From Epiperipatus broadwayi (Eukaryota; Onychophora; Udeonychophora; Euonychophora; Peripatidae): a DNA stretch of 64,000 nt. The position numbers were made by a program, and so were the translations under genes. Location of the stretch: contig JAQFVV010000285.1 of the NCBI GenBank assembly GCA_028023455.1, positions 306,501 to 370,500 of the forward strand, written 5' to 3'. Shown piece after piece: positions 1 through 11,541 of the stretch. How positions within the stretch are numbered: position 1 is the first letter of the stretch; the number at the start of each line of letters is the position of its first letter. The notes under the pieces are model-generated. The model was not told the DNA's origin. It did no database searches and saw nothing but the letters and a program-made list of their open reading frames with translations.

Positions 1-59
1 ACTTACTTTGTTTTTAGTCTATGTGGTTAAAGTTTCGTAACTCAATTTTTACCCAATCC

Positions 60-345
60 CAATTTCCAATGTATCACAGAGGTAAAATTCTCCAATATAG
101 TAGTGCCATTCCGTGCAAGCTAGAATAATCAATGGATGCAAGAAGGTTTGTGCATAAAATTCCCATCTAGTGCCTACTCATCCAATATCCCCAAACTAGT
201 TTCTAGCTTGTGGCTTTTATTAGTAATGAGCCTTGGATAAACCTTCTTGCATCCATTGATTACTGAGGCTTATACTAGATGGCTCTACTATATGGAGAGT
301 TTTGTTTCTATGTTAACAGCTTGTGTAAGCACAAAGAATGGTGAT
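60..345 (-). repeat. Family A ribozyme-unit relic
   Basis: This stretch aligns by eye with the family A units at 18.6, 21.2 and 50.4 kb. On the minus strand it carries the shared blocks ending in the foldback sequence ATCAATGGATGCAAGAAGG, which occurs in both orientations (about 131 and 240). The ribozyme position reads CTAATAA instead of CTGANGA, so the catalytic core is lost although the GAAACTAGT part remains. It is a decayed copy. No gene is visible in bases 1-600. Confidence 0.6.
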
Positions 346-620
346 TATGGGATTTCTGATGTAATTGAATATTTTCTACATATTTATGTTCTTAATAATA
401 GTACTGTATAGTTTTTTAGAATTTACAAATAATTTTAGTCAAAAGTTATAAAAAATTTAGATTTTTATCATATATGTATCATTGAAGCTAAAATGCTTTG
501 GTAATTTAAAACTGAAAGATTAATTGGAAATTGGAATTGACTAATTTTTTCATTTATTTTTTTATATACACACATAATTAAATTTTTAGACTTTATATCT
601 AGACAAAATTTAATTTACTA

Positions 621-717
621 GTCAAGCGTTAGTGGTCGAGAGGTCAGCATGGCTGCCTTACAAGCAGTTGTCCCGGCTTAGTGGGTTCGCATCCCCACCA
701 ATGCTATAACACATGAA
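621..717 (+). mobile_element. tRNA-derived SINE, short type
   Basis: A tRNA-like body of about 95 bp contains an A-box-like GTGGTCGAGAGGTCAGC and a B-box-like GGGTTCGCATCC, followed by a short A-rich tail. A 16-bp direct repeat, AAAATTTAATTTACTA, flanks it at 605-620 and 718-733. That is a good target-site duplication, so this is a real retroposition event. The same unit recurs at about 1.0, 16.1, 20.7, 39.5 and 43.9 kb. Confidence 0.85.
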
Positions 718-985
718 AAAATTTAATTTACTAAAAAGTGAAATAATCTTTTTCAGCTTTCAGAAATAAAAAAGAGAGGTGTTCTACCAAATTTTTAAGA
801 GATTCTCATCAAGCAAGAATTACAACTTGATATTTTAAACACAATATTTTTACACATTTTGCTACTATGTATATAAAAAAATATATCTAATTTTTACTAA
901 GAATATTTATAAACATAAGTATCCTAATACAAGCTGATGAAAATTTAGTTTTTGTTTTTTAGTGCATTTATTTAAATAAAAGTGA

Positions 986-1090
986 ATTGGTGGTCGAGAG
1001 GTCAGCACGACTGTCTTGCACTTGCAGGCAGTTGCCCAGGTTGCGGGTTCAGGTCCTGGCCGATGCTATGACTCTTAAAAAAAAAAAAGT
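986..1090 (+). mobile_element. tRNA-derived SINE, short type
   Basis: Same family as the copy at 621. The A-box-like region GGTCGAGAGGTCAGCACG, a B box GGGTTCAGGTCC and a run of A form the 3' end. The target-site duplication is not clear. It presumably depended on LINE or Penelope enzymes for movement. Confidence 0.8.
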
Positions 1091-1339
1091 GGGGTTTTAA
1101 CATTTTTTTTGTTATATATTTTTTTTATTTTGTAACAATTAATGAAATTGATCAACATTTGAACACTTAAAAATAGAAACCGTATTTTTTAAAAAACATT
1201 ATCATAGAATTGTGAATTGTTTTTAAGTACAGAAGATAATATAATGATCTAATAGTGATTAACTTTTGTTTCTGACAAACTGTTAATTGAAATATTGATT
1301 AGAAATTTACTTGATTGTTCATATGTTTCATGTAAGAAA

Positions 1340-1960
1340 TCTTCTGAAATATAAACAATGAGGATTGCCAATTCCTCAACAAGCTTTGTGATAAATGCTT
1401 AGCTAGAGAAGGCATTTAAAATACTTCTGCCAACCCCCTGACCATGGTTTCCTGCTTTGGCACTCCTCAGAGAAGTGCCAGGGTAGAAACAGACATTAGA
1501 TCTAAAAATACCAACCCAAAGCCAGAATTTATCTAAAAGTTATCTATTGAGTTGAAAATCTGAAATTTTCAGACACCTACATGTCTTCAAACCCAGTTAT
1601 CCAACTCAAATAGCTATATGGGGCTGATAGATATTCATCCATACCATATATTAGTAGTTTTAGCAATATAACATCACATAAGACTTAAGGCAGAGACTAT
1701 AAATAGTCAAAATAAGAATCATAGATTGCATGACCCTATTCTCTTAAGCTTGTAAGTTATAAACAATGAGGATTGCCAATTCCTCAACAAGCTTTGTGAT
1801 AAATGCTTAGCCAGAGAAGGCATTTAAAATATATTATCTGGCTAAGCATTTATCACAAAGCTTATTGAGGAATTGGCAATCCTCATTGTTTATAACTTAC
1901 AAGCTTAAGCGAATAGGGTCATGTGATCTATGACTCTTATTTTGACTGCTTTTGAAATAT
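1340..1960 (-). mobile_element. Family B ribozyme unit: partial tandem plus inverted copy
   Basis: The block starting ATAAACAATGAGGATTGCC occurs at about 1350 and again at about 1759, a tandem period near 409 bp. From about 1837 the sequence folds back: the same block reappears inverted up to about 1900. Read on the minus strand, the unit holds a hammerhead core (1435-1475) and the family landmarks, a GAAGACAT...TGTCT hairpin near 1575-1600 and a CCCATATAG-type block near 1615. No protein is encoded. Tandem plus ribozyme is the layout of retrozymes. The inverted arm suggests foldback during reverse transcription (inference). Confidence 0.75.
1435..1475 (-). ncRNA. Hammerhead ribozyme, family B
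   Basis: On the minus strand, box CTGAGGA (1470-1464) is followed by stem II TGC/GCA with loop CAAA, then GAAA. Helix III is the palindrome ACCATGGT and the triplet is GUC, with predicted cleavage after 1440. Stem I pairs TCTTC (1471-1475) with AGGGG/GU-type partners at 1435-1439. The closing pair of stem II (10.1-11.1) is G.G instead of a Watson-Crick pair, which may slow catalysis. Hand-folded. Confidence 0.7.
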
Positions 1961-1964
1961 AGTT

Positions 1965-3305
1965 TCACTAAGATTTAAAATTATTAAAGTGCATAGTGGT
2001 CAATATTCATTACAAACTATGTCCTGCATAATTTGGTTCAGTAGTAGAGTAGCAGATGCTGGAGCTCAAGACATGTAGATTACTATCCAGAATTGTCTCA
2101 TGGAGTACTGTCCTTAAGTTCAGTCAACCAGGTGTATGTCCAAGTTCCTGGGGCTAATAGAACACCACACTGAGCTATTCTATTTTAATCAACAACACAA
2201 TATATATATCTTACATATTAATAAAATAGACTGAGAGACCGACATTTGATGCACTTTCTTATATATAAAGCTAAAGCTTACTTTTGAATGAAATCCACCA
2301 AATTTCCAAATGTCTTACCATTTGAACATTTTTATAAACAGGCAAATGACTATTAGCCTGAACGCAGTTTGTCAAAGCTTAAAATAATAAAAAACTATTT
2401 AAGATCAACAATGTCACAAAGAAGTCTATCCAACCTAATATTGCTTTCCATAAAAAATAAATTATGCAATGACTTAAATTTAAGTGAGATAATAAATATG
2501 CTGAAATAAAACAAGGAAAATAATTATAAATATATTAAATTTATTAAGTGCAAGCAGTTGATATAATAATAACGTAAAAGGCTAAAACTTTCGACAGATG
2601 TGCTTTAAAAATGCTTATGTGATAGCCAATAAGATGTAATAATGACTGCATGTAGAACTCTCAATTCAAAAACACAAGCCAGAACTATGAGAAAAAGATG
2701 GAACCCAGCTTTTTCTCTACTTAAATTTATATATAAATAAGCCAGACTCAAGCATTCCAAACTAAGAGCATGAAGCTTAAAACACCTTCACATTTAATTC
2801 ATTAAATATTATATAAATAAACAACATGAAATCTTTCGAGTTACTAGAACAATTTTCAAATCTAATGAAATGATAGTAACAAATGTAAATATATTAAATT
2901 TATTAAGGGCAGGCAGATGATATAATAATAATAATATAATAATAACGTGAAAGGCTATGCGCTTTAAAATAATTATATTAATTTTTTCTTTATATTAATA
3001 TTAATGCTTTATAAGTTAAGTATTATTACTATTTAGATAAAATTAAAGTTATATACGTTCCTTTCATGTATTAAAAAATAAAGATTTTATTTATTTATGC
3101 CATTTTGTGGCCTCAAAATCCAAAGGGCGATGATGGTCTCATGCAGTTCTGTATATTCTTATTAATTCTCAACAACTAAAACATTTAAATATTATTTTTA
3201 TAACGAAGCAGGATCACAACGTTATAGGTCGCAGATAGTTGTCATAGTAAGTTTTTTTGCAAAATTAAATGACTCAAACTGAAAGTGTTTTATGAGAGAC
3301 TTTAA
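1965..3305. other. AT-rich DNA with one direct repeat
   Basis: No gene is recognised. A block of about 60 bp, containing AAATATATTAAATTTATTAAG and TGATATAATAATAACGT, occurs at about 2528 and again at about 2886, a spacing of about 358 bp. This suggests another decayed tandem-unit repeat. Simple AT-rich sequence makes up the rest. Confidence 0.5.
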
Positions 3306-3307
3306 AT

Positions 3308-3505
3308 AAGTAATAAACAATAAGGATTGCCAATTCCTCTACAAGCTTTATGATAAATGCTTAGCCAGAGCCAGCACTTAAAATATCTCTGTCCAGAACC
3401 CCTTCCCAAACCTTGTAGAGGAATTGGCTATTCTCATTGTTTATAACTTACAAGTTTAAGGGATAGGGCCATGTGATCTATGACTCTTATTTTGATTTTA
3501 AATAA
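3308..3505. repeat. Family B relic, foldback
   Basis: The family B block GGATTGCCAATTCCTC is followed about 90 bp later by its inverted form GTAGAGGAATTGGC, then by the family end TCATGTGATCTATGACTC-like sequence. The ribozyme part is absent. The closest relatives are at 1.7-1.95 kb and 24.2-24.4 kb. Bases 3506-3944 hold nothing recognised. Confidence 0.65.
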
Positions 3506-3944
3506 GTATTCTTTTAAAACAGTTATCATGTTCCTATTTTATGTTGATTCAAAAGTTTTCCTGCCAGCAATAATTTAGATAATTGAAGAGAAATACTTGG
3601 AATAAATGTTAATTTATTTCATTTCTGAATGATATTAAAACGGTTCACATTAATTAAATTTTAATAACATTGCTTATTGTTTTTACTGAAGTTAAAATTT
3701 GTGAAACAAAAAAAAAAAACCTCCAATAATAGATACCATTAATGCTCAATATCTTTATTTACTTTATTTTTTTATATTGAAATAGAAATTCAAATAAATA
3801 AAGAACTCGCTAAAGTCATATTGTTTTTATGTAGGTTTAGCAGGTAAGGCACATTATTATTGACATAAAAACTGAAATATATAAATACACTGAATTAAAA
3901 TCTGTATGTAGGGATTCATTTCTCGATTTTATTTTATAAATAAT

Positions 3945-4815
3945 TGGTACTGCGGTATTAGAGCTGCGACATGCAATTAATTAAATTAATCATTAAATTA
4001 ATTAAGTTATTAAATTAAAAACATTTTAAAATCCACATTAAAAAAAACAATTTAACAAAAAAAATACGAACTGCATTAATGTGAAGAATAGTTAAAATGC
4101 GTGTTTAAATCAAATTGATTGTGTGTTTGCACGTGCATATTCTGCATAATCTATTTTAATACATTGTACAGGGCTTACACCTGCATTTATATATGTAATA
4201 TATGCGGGATTCGAACTCAGACTTTCACACGACCTACAACTTTCAGTGCCATCTTATATTGCTGACTCATCCAATCAAACGTATGTTGAAAAGATAAATA
4301 ATCACCAATATACGTATTTTCGTGCTAAACCAGCACTCATTAGTTGGTTCAGATTACCATCTCCTCACATATATATAATTAGTACTCAACTTTATATTAA
4401 GATAATCAATCTTCATACTTTAATGAGTGCTGGTTTAGCACAAAATACGTATATTGGTGATTATTTATCTTTTCAACATGTGTGTGATCAGATGAGTCAG
4501 CAATATAAGATAGCACTGAGAGTTGTAGGTCATGTGAAAGTCTGAGTTCGAACCCAGCATATATAAATGCAGGTTTAAGTCTGTACAATGTATTAAAATA
4601 GATTATGCAGAATATGCACGTGCAAACACACACTCAATTTGATTTAAACTCGCATTTTAACTATTCTTCACATTAATGCTTTTCGTATTTTTTTTATTAA
4701 ATATAAATGTAGATTTAAAAATATGTTTTTGATTTAATAACCTAATTAATTTAATAATTAAACGATTATAATTCTTTATGTCGCAGCTCTAATACCACAG
4801 TACCAAATAATTATG
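3945..4815. repeat. Long palindrome made of family C units
   Basis: The two ends are inverted copies: TTGGTACTGCGGTATTAGAG near 3950 and CTCTAATACCACAGTACCAA near 4787. The arms run inward through GATTCGAACTCAGACTTTC, the block CACCAATATACGTATTTTC and the ribozyme region, and meet near 4400. Overlapping ORFs on both strands are products of the palindrome and not genes. The unit matches family C at 22.3, 37.4 and 57 kb. A B-box-like AGTTCGAACCC occurs in each arm. Confidence 0.8.
4304..4348 (-). ncRNA. Hammerhead ribozyme, family C, core broken
   Basis: On the minus strand stem II is complete (GTGCT/AGCAC, closed by a G-C pair) and stem I is ACCAA/TTGGT. Box 1 reads CTAATGA, so the essential G5 is an A, and there is one extra A in the GAAA box. 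By established hammerhead rules this copy should be inactive. It shows that the ancestral stem II probably had a normal closing pair. Confidence 0.6.
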
Positions 4816-4919
4816 CAATATTAAGCAATTCTATAAAAATCTGTAAAAGTATGATTTATTGTCATTTTTAAAGTTTCAAAAATATAGTAGCCAAATATAA
4901 ATAATTTTTATTAGACTAG

Positions 4920-5154
4920 AGATTATCTTTATAATGAATAATAATTCTATAGTATAATTTTCCCTACACCATTTTCACACAATTTGGGGACTGGTTTCTA
5001 TCCACTTTTAACATCTTGTGGAGGGGTGTAATCATAAACATCTGATCAAAGGCATGTGAAAATGATGTATAATTCCCAAGATGCATTCCATACTGAATCA
5101 GCATTCATCAGTTGGCCCAGATCACAATCTCTTATACATATCTTTATCATTGCT

Positions 5155-5225
<71 letters not shown>

Positions 5226-5880
5226 AATTACTACATCTTTAATTGATAAGTATCAAATATGTAGCCCTTACAACTTTGAATACAACATATAATGAAAGTA
5301 TATTAATAATTTTCATTAGACATTCATTAGACTAGATGTTATGACATAATGAGTAATATTTCTGTAGTGTAATTTTCAATACATCGCTCTCATACAAGAT
5401 AGGGACTGGTTTTATCCCCTATTAACACTTTTGGGAGGGGTGTAATACATCTTTTTTCTATCATTTTGGTCATATGTTTATGACTACACCTCTTCACAAA
5501 GTGATAAAAGAGGATAGAAACTAGGCACTAACTTGCATAAAAGTGGTGTTGTAAAAATTACACTACACAAATATTCATTAAGTGAATAATCTCTAGTCTA
5601 ATGAATGCCTAATAAAAATTATAATATACTTCCATTGTGTCAAGACTGAACAATGATAAAAACATGCTTAAGAGATTGTGATCTGAGCTAACTGATGAGT
5701 ACTGATCCAAGCATAAAATGTTCATCTTGGCAATCATGCATCTTTTTCACATGTTTTTGGTCATATGTTTATGTTTACAGCCCTCCATAAGGTGTTAAAA
5801 GCAGATAGAAACCACTCCCTATCTTGTGTGAGAGTGGTGTAATGAAAATTACATTACAGAAATATTATTCATATAGTAAC
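4920..5880. repeat. Family D foldback repeat, related to family C
   Basis: Two blocks recur in both orientations: CATTAGACTAGA...TGTAATTTTC and GATAGAAACCAGTCCC...GTGTGAGAG (about 4910-5040, 5320-5440, 5480-5600, 5790-5880). Hammerhead-like sequences, with CTGATGA followed by a hairpin, occur near 5090-5130 (minus) and 5690-5740 (plus), but the GAAA box is mutated to GGAA or AAAA. A TA-rich run lies at 5157-5221. A further partial copy of this family is at about 20440-20640. No gene. Confidence 0.6.
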
Positions 5881-7300
5881 CTGTATATAAAATGTTCATT
5901 TAATTTAATTTTAGGACTAGGAAATAAAATCAAAAAGTCACTTCAGAACAAAATCTAACTAATAAGACTATAAACGGATTTCTTATGAATTTATAAAAAG
6001 TGTTTCTAATACTAAGATCATAATATTTGATAATATTTTTAGATACCTAAAGAGTTATATACTATAATGATTAACATATTTGTCATCCATGACCAATATA
6101 TAGCATTTAAATATAATATCACTTTACATTAAAAAAAGTTTACATTCCAAATAAACTAAAGATATTTTTCTTCAAGTAGGTGGCCTGTAATCAGAATTTT
6201 AAATATTTTAAATTGGTTACAATGTCAATTTGTCATTATTCTTAGCTAAAAAACAAAACAAAAGTGAAAGGCCACTATTCTTTTTGCCATATGATAGTTG
6301 GCAATCACTATAACTAATGCTTCCATTTTTGCTGTAAAAACTTTGTATTAGGATTTTCCATAACAATCATTAATGTCCACAGTTTTTTTGAATAGTGACC
6401 ATTTTATAAGACTATTGATGTCATAAGATATTAACATCATGAAGGCAAGTTATTTTGAGAGATAAAATAGCACTATTTATTTGTGATATAACTTAGAAAA
6501 TATATAATAATAAAGTGCCAATATATCTTAAAATGTAAATTAAGTTTTATTTATTAGTGAATTCTAAAGCCAAAAAATCCACAAACAATGTAATGTAAAA
6601 TTTACCAAACAATACATTAAAAAATGTCCATTATATAAGCTTGTCTTTGTTTTTAATTATCATTTCTTCTTCCAATTTTGAGTTACTTTTTTAAAAATCA
6701 AATATGTATTGTTTATTTAAATCGGTAGTAGGAGATTGAATGTTTGTCATGGAAGGCATTATAATTGTAGTTTTAAATAAAGTTTAACTAAGTATACCTC
6801 AATAAAAAGATGGTGGAGACCTGGACCATTTTATAAGCTATTTGAAGCACCAACTTTGAATCAATGCATGTGCTATGCAGTATTACAGGTAAGTTATTCA
6901 TTATAAAAATTTCAGGACTATTGCAAGTCTAGATCATGAGTTACAGTATGAAATGAGACTGTATATTTCAGATATTAATACACAATGTGCTAATATTAAA
7001 TATTGTTTTGAATTGAATACAATTGCTATTGGAATGTTGAAATATTTCAAAGTGTATATCTCAGCAAAGCTGAGTTGCAAGAATGTTTTCAAATGTTTGG
7101 CAAGAATTTGTGGTGCATGCATATATAGTCATATACCAAAAAAAAAGTTCCAGTGCAAAGAATATCCACTTTTGAGAATGAGGAAAAAAAAACACACCTA
7201 TACATAAATATATTTACCAAAACTTGTACATTTCACCTATTACAAAATTTTAAACAAGTTATTAAGAAAAATTTCTCACTTCCTTTGTCTTTTATTATAT
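5881..7300. other. AT-rich intergenic DNA, nothing recognised
   Basis: I see only AT-rich sequence. The short ORFs near 6.93-7.21 kb lie on both strands, have no recognisable domain and end in low-complexity sequence. Confidence 0.5.
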
Positions 7301-7304
7301 AGGT

Positions 7305-7408
7305 ATATGAGTGCAGACTTTCACATGAACCACACTTTTCACTCTATCTTATAACACTGATACACTTGAACACACATATGTCGAAAAGATAAATAATCAC
7401 CAATATAC
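7305..7408 (-). repeat. Family C unit, part left of the LINE
   Basis: GGTATATGAGTGCAGACTTTC through GATAAATAATCACCAATATAC matches the family C units at 56.93 and 57.41 kb. It breaks at 7408, where the RTE LINE starts, and resumes at 10707. The last 11 bases (7398-7408) are the left target-site duplication CACCAATATAC. Confidence 0.85.
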
Positions 7409-10400
7409 ATCATCATCATCATCATTATCAACCATTATCAATCCACTGCAGGATGAAGGTCTCTCCAAGTTTAATCCATCTTCTCCGATCTTTAGCTTCT
7501 CTTCTCCACATCACCCCTACACATGTTCTTATTTCATCCATCCATCTTACATGTGGTCTCCTTCTGGGTCTTTTACAATCTCTTGGAATCCAGTTTAAAA
7601 TTTCAATTGTCCATCTATTATCATCTCTTCTAGCAATATGTCCAGCCCAACTCCACTTCAATCTTTTAATTTTTTCAATGAGGTCAGTAACACCTGTTTG
7701 TTCTCTTACCCATACATTGCGTTTTCGATCTCTTCTTGTTACTCCCAACATACATCTCTCCATACTTCTTTGAGTGGTCTGAAGTCTCTGTATTGATCTT
7801 CTATTAAGTGTCCAAGTCTCAGATCCATAAGTAAGAACTGGTAAAACACATTTGTTAAAAACCTTTCTTTTCAAACACATAGGCATATTTCCTTTTAATA
7901 TCAAGTTATTTCTACCAAAAGCACTCCAACCAAGTTTAATTCTATGATTAATTTCCTCTATTATGTTTCCATCTGTATTAATAATCTGACCAAGGTATTT
8001 GTAACTCTTAATTTCTTCTAATTCATCATAATCAATCTTTATTTTCATATTTGGAGCAAATCGATTAAACATTACTTTAGTCTTTTTAATATTTATCTTT
8101 AGTCCTACTTTCCTACTTTCATCTGATAACTCCTGCAACATTTCCTGCAGCTCGGAAGCATTATTTGCAAAAACAACTACATCATCTACGAAATCTAAAT
8201 GACTTAAATAATCTCCATTTACTTTCACTCCTTTAGTTTCCCATTTTAATCCACAAAATACTTCTTGCAGCACTGCTGTAAAAAGTTTTGGAGATATGGA
8301 GTCACCTTGTCTTACACCTTTCTCAATGTTGACTTTCCCAGTATCATTATGTAATCTAATTGTTGCTGTTGCATTTTTATAAATATTCTTTAAAATATGA
8401 CAATATCCTGGATCTATACCTTGATGATCCAATGCTTTAATCACTGAAGAAATGTTTATAGAATCAAATGCCTTTTCATAATCTACAAATCCAAAACATA
8501 ATGACAACTCATATTCATTTGTCCTTTCTATAACTTCTCTCAATACTTGAATATGATCTACTGTACTAAAAGCACTTTTAAATCCAGCTTGTTCTCTTGG
8601 TTGGTGAAAATCCAAGGTTCTCTGTAGACGAGTTGTAATTATCTTGGTAAAAATTTTATATAAAACTGATAAAAGGCTGATAGGTCTGTAATTTCTAATA
8701 TCTTCTTTATCACCTTTTTAAAATATTAATATTATTACTGCATTCTTCCAATCATCCGGTACATCTTTATCATTTAGACATTTGGTATATAACTTTGCTA
8801 ATATTTTTTCTGTTTCTTCACCTGCTTCTTTTAATATATCAATTATAATTCCATCATTACCTGGAGCCTTTCCTTTTTTCATACATTTAATTGCATTTCT
8901 CACTTCTTCATTTAAAATTCTGGGCAATTCGGAAGATGTAATAGATATAGGAGGTACTTGTTCTTTATTACTATATAATTCTTGATAAAAATCTTCTACC
9001 AATTTCATAATGTCATCCCTCTTTTTAGTAATAATTCCATCTTTTTTCCTTATTGCAGATATAAATTTCCCACCAATACCAAAATGTTGTTTTACATTCT
9101 TAAGACTTTTATTTTCTTCTACAGCTTTTCTTGCTAGTTCACAGTTATACTTTCCTATATCATTTTCAACTTTTTTCCGTACCATTTTACAAAATTCGAG
9201 ATATTCAATTCTTTTTAATACATCATTTTTGTATATCTTCATATTCCTTCTTTTCTTCATAAATTCTCTAGTCTCAGTAGAAATTTTATTAGTCAATTGC
9301 TGCTTTTTTCTACCAGCTATCTTTGTTGCAGTTTTTAAAAGTGTATCAGTTATTTTCATATTAATTTCATTCAAATCTGAATCATGTTCAAAATCTACTA
9401 ATACTTGAAACCGATTTGTAAGTTCTAATTTAAATTCATTAGAATGTTTCTGAAGATTAGGAATATCAACTGTAAATATAGTTTTTCTTAATAATTTTTG
9501 TCTCTCTAGTTTTACATTAACATGTATCTTACCCCTTGCTAATCGATGATCACTTCCTGTGTTAAATTTATTAAGAACATTACAATCTTGAAATATGTAT
9601 TTCCTGTTAGTCAAAATATAATCCAATTCTGCTGTACCTTCATTTGGATGCTTCCATGTCCATTTCTTTCTAACATTTTTCTCAAAAAAAGAATTCATAA
9701 TATAAAGTTTTTCCTTCTCTGCAAACTCCACAAGTCTATGTCCTCTCTCATTTCTATTACCATAACCAAAATTACCTACAACACTTTCATCTTTCATTTG
9801 TTTACCAATTCTAGCATTAAAATCTCCCATAACAATTTTAAAATGTTGTTTACTCTGATCAAAAGCCTTTTGTACATCCATATAAAAATCTTCTACTACT
9901 TCATCACTGTGAGAACTTGTTGGGGCATAAACCTGAATTATCTGCATTTGATATCTGCTATTAAGTTGTATAACTAATCTTGCCACTCTGTCTGATACAC
10001 CATCAATCTCCACAATATTGTTCTTCCACTTTTTATTTATAATGAATCCTACTCCACTTGTATTTCCAATATTTGTGCCTTTATAATAGAGCATATGTCC
10101 ACTTTTTAAATCAATTGTCTCTTCACCTTTTCTTCTAACTTCACAAAGTCCAATAATATCCCATTTAATATAAGAGAGTTCTTCTTCTAATTCTTGCAAT
10201 CTTCCTTCACTTGAAAGTGATCTGCAGTTGTAAGTACCTAAATAAAAAGTCGTCATCAAATGGCAGCCTGGGTCCGCCTCCAGGATATTCTTAGCACCCT
10301 CCGCCTTCGGCCACCAACCGCTGCCTTGGTTGGTGACTTTACAGCCTCCTGGGATTAAGGGCCATGCTTTATTTTTGTCTGTCATAATTGTATAATTGGG

Positions 10401-10706
10401 AAAAATCTTTATCATTTACACAAACATTCATTCTGCCTTATCAGGCACTGAGAAGAAAGACCATGGTGTTTCTTGATCTTAAACTCAGAGGTAAAAAGCC
10501 AATAAACTCACCACACTGGCTAATGCGTGTTGGTGAGCAGCCCATCCATGTTCATATACTATATGAATAAACATATAGTAATAACAGCTGCAACGACAAG
10601 AACGTATGGAGTGGACATTAGGAATTTGCCCTGCTCGGTTCCTTTAAGGCCTCCAAGAGGAATCAAAGGGTCTCCTTTCAGTTAATAGCAAACTCCTTTC
10701 TGCAGC
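7409..10706 (-). mobile_element. RTE-clade LINE, copy 1, nearly full length
   Basis: This is a non-LTR retrotransposon of about 3.3 kb on the minus strand. It has a 5' leader (10706-10416), one long endonuclease plus reverse-transcriptase frame, a very short 3' UTR and an ATC/TGA trinucleotide tail at 7409-7427, as is usual for RTE elements. An 11-bp target-site duplication, CACCAATATAC, flanks it (7398-7408 and 10707-10717). It landed in a family C repeat, splitting the 3' strand of a hammerhead ribozyme. A GC-rich patch at 10262-10360 encodes the protein start and is missing from the 5'-truncated copy 2 at 52.7 kb. Confidence 0.93.
7428..10415 (-). pseudogene. RTE ORF: AP endonuclease and reverse transcriptase, one nonsense codon
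   Basis: The frame runs 996 codons with a single premature stop (TAA at 8718-8720, after residue 565). Copy 2 has a lysine AAA codon there. Residues 54-330 are an apurinic-type endonuclease: TYNCRS, catalytic-type Glu in CEVRR (92), GDFNARIG (198-200), ELDYIL (265) and SDH (288-290), all present. RT begins near 510 (KAPGNDG) and continues past the stop with FVDYEKAFDS, GVRQGDSISP and FVDDVVVF. The active-site box is FVDD where copy 2 has FADD. The C terminus has the RTE-typical WAGHIARR and RPRRRPHVRWMDE. Only the one nonsense codon breaks the frame, so the insertion is fairly young. ORFs on the opposite strand are shadows. Confidence 0.93.
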
Positions 10707-10835
10707 CACCAATATACTTATTTCATGCTAAACCAGCAATCATCAGTTGATCCAGATTATCACCTCTACTTATATATACAATAAGTTCTCAGATATATAT
10801 TAAGATAGCTAATCTTCATACTTTAAAAGTACACA
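10707..10835 (-). repeat. Family C unit, part right of the LINE
   Basis: The family C sequence resumes with the second copy of CACCAATATAC and continues through TTTCATGCTAAACCAGCAATC, the ribozyme and AAGATAGCTAATCTTCATAC. Together with 7305-7408 it gives a continuous family C unit once the LINE is removed. Confidence 0.85.
10708..10751 (-). ncRNA. Hammerhead ribozyme, family C, beside a LINE insertion
   Basis: On the minus strand: stem I ATCAA, CTGATGA (10746-10740), stem II TGCT/AGCA with a T.T mismatch at its base, GAAA, helix III ATA-AG-TAT, triplet AUA, then TTGGT closing stem I. All core boxes are intact. The target-site duplication restored the 3' strand, so the ribozyme on this side survived the LINE insertion. 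Confidence 0.7.
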
Positions 10836-11541
10836 TAATTTGAAGAATGCATGAAAAGAAATATAAAAAATTTATAATGCAGAAAATCTAGACCATTTGT
10901 TTGAGCTTTTGCTCATGTTTTAATATTTCGAAAGTTTTTTTCTATTTTATGTGTATGTTATTTTTATTTCCAAATAATTTTTTTTAAAATATAGTTTACG
11001 TTTATTTTGTTTAAGTGAAAAAAAAAAACAACTTATCAAATCCATAAACAGTTACTTTTAAAAAAGTACTTATTAAGGTGATTTTGCATTTTAATATATT
11101 ACATAATAATTTTTAGCTGCGAAGAAAAGTCTCTGTTATGATTTGGATAATGATTAAAAGTGTGCAAAAGAATATCTTTATGTGATAGAATGCCACATCA
11201 CATATTGAACATGTTAAGATGTCATGTAATGATTTGTTGTGTAATAAAATGTCAGGACACAATCAAACACTCACTGAAATATATATAATATATTCAAATA
11301 AAACATAAATATCATTCAAATAAGTCAATTAAAATTGATTAGTCAAACCTCAAGAATGTAAATGAAACTATTCACATATGTTAATGCATATAAAAAAAAC
11401 TTGCAACAAACTAATTATTATGCAGGATTTCATCATTACAAGTAATTTTTTTCAAAAATTCATTTCTAAGAATAACATTTTTTAAAAAAATATTATTTTT
11501 TAAAAAATGTTTTAACTTTACATATATATATATATATATAT
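10836..11541. other. AT-rich DNA, nothing recognised
   Basis: No gene or known repeat. It ends in a TA run at 11521-11541. Confidence 0.5.

Noticed and set aside
2030-2160. Possible tRNA-like sequence (GGTTCAGTAGTAGAG...)
   Set aside because: The A-box resemblance is partial, the arms do not fold by eye and no relatives were seen in the window.
7453-9977. Plus-strand ORFs of 67-143 residues opposite the first LINE (and their equivalents at 52654-55244)
   Set aside because: They lie antisense to the RTE frame, and similar ones recur in the second copy; they are shadows of the real frame.
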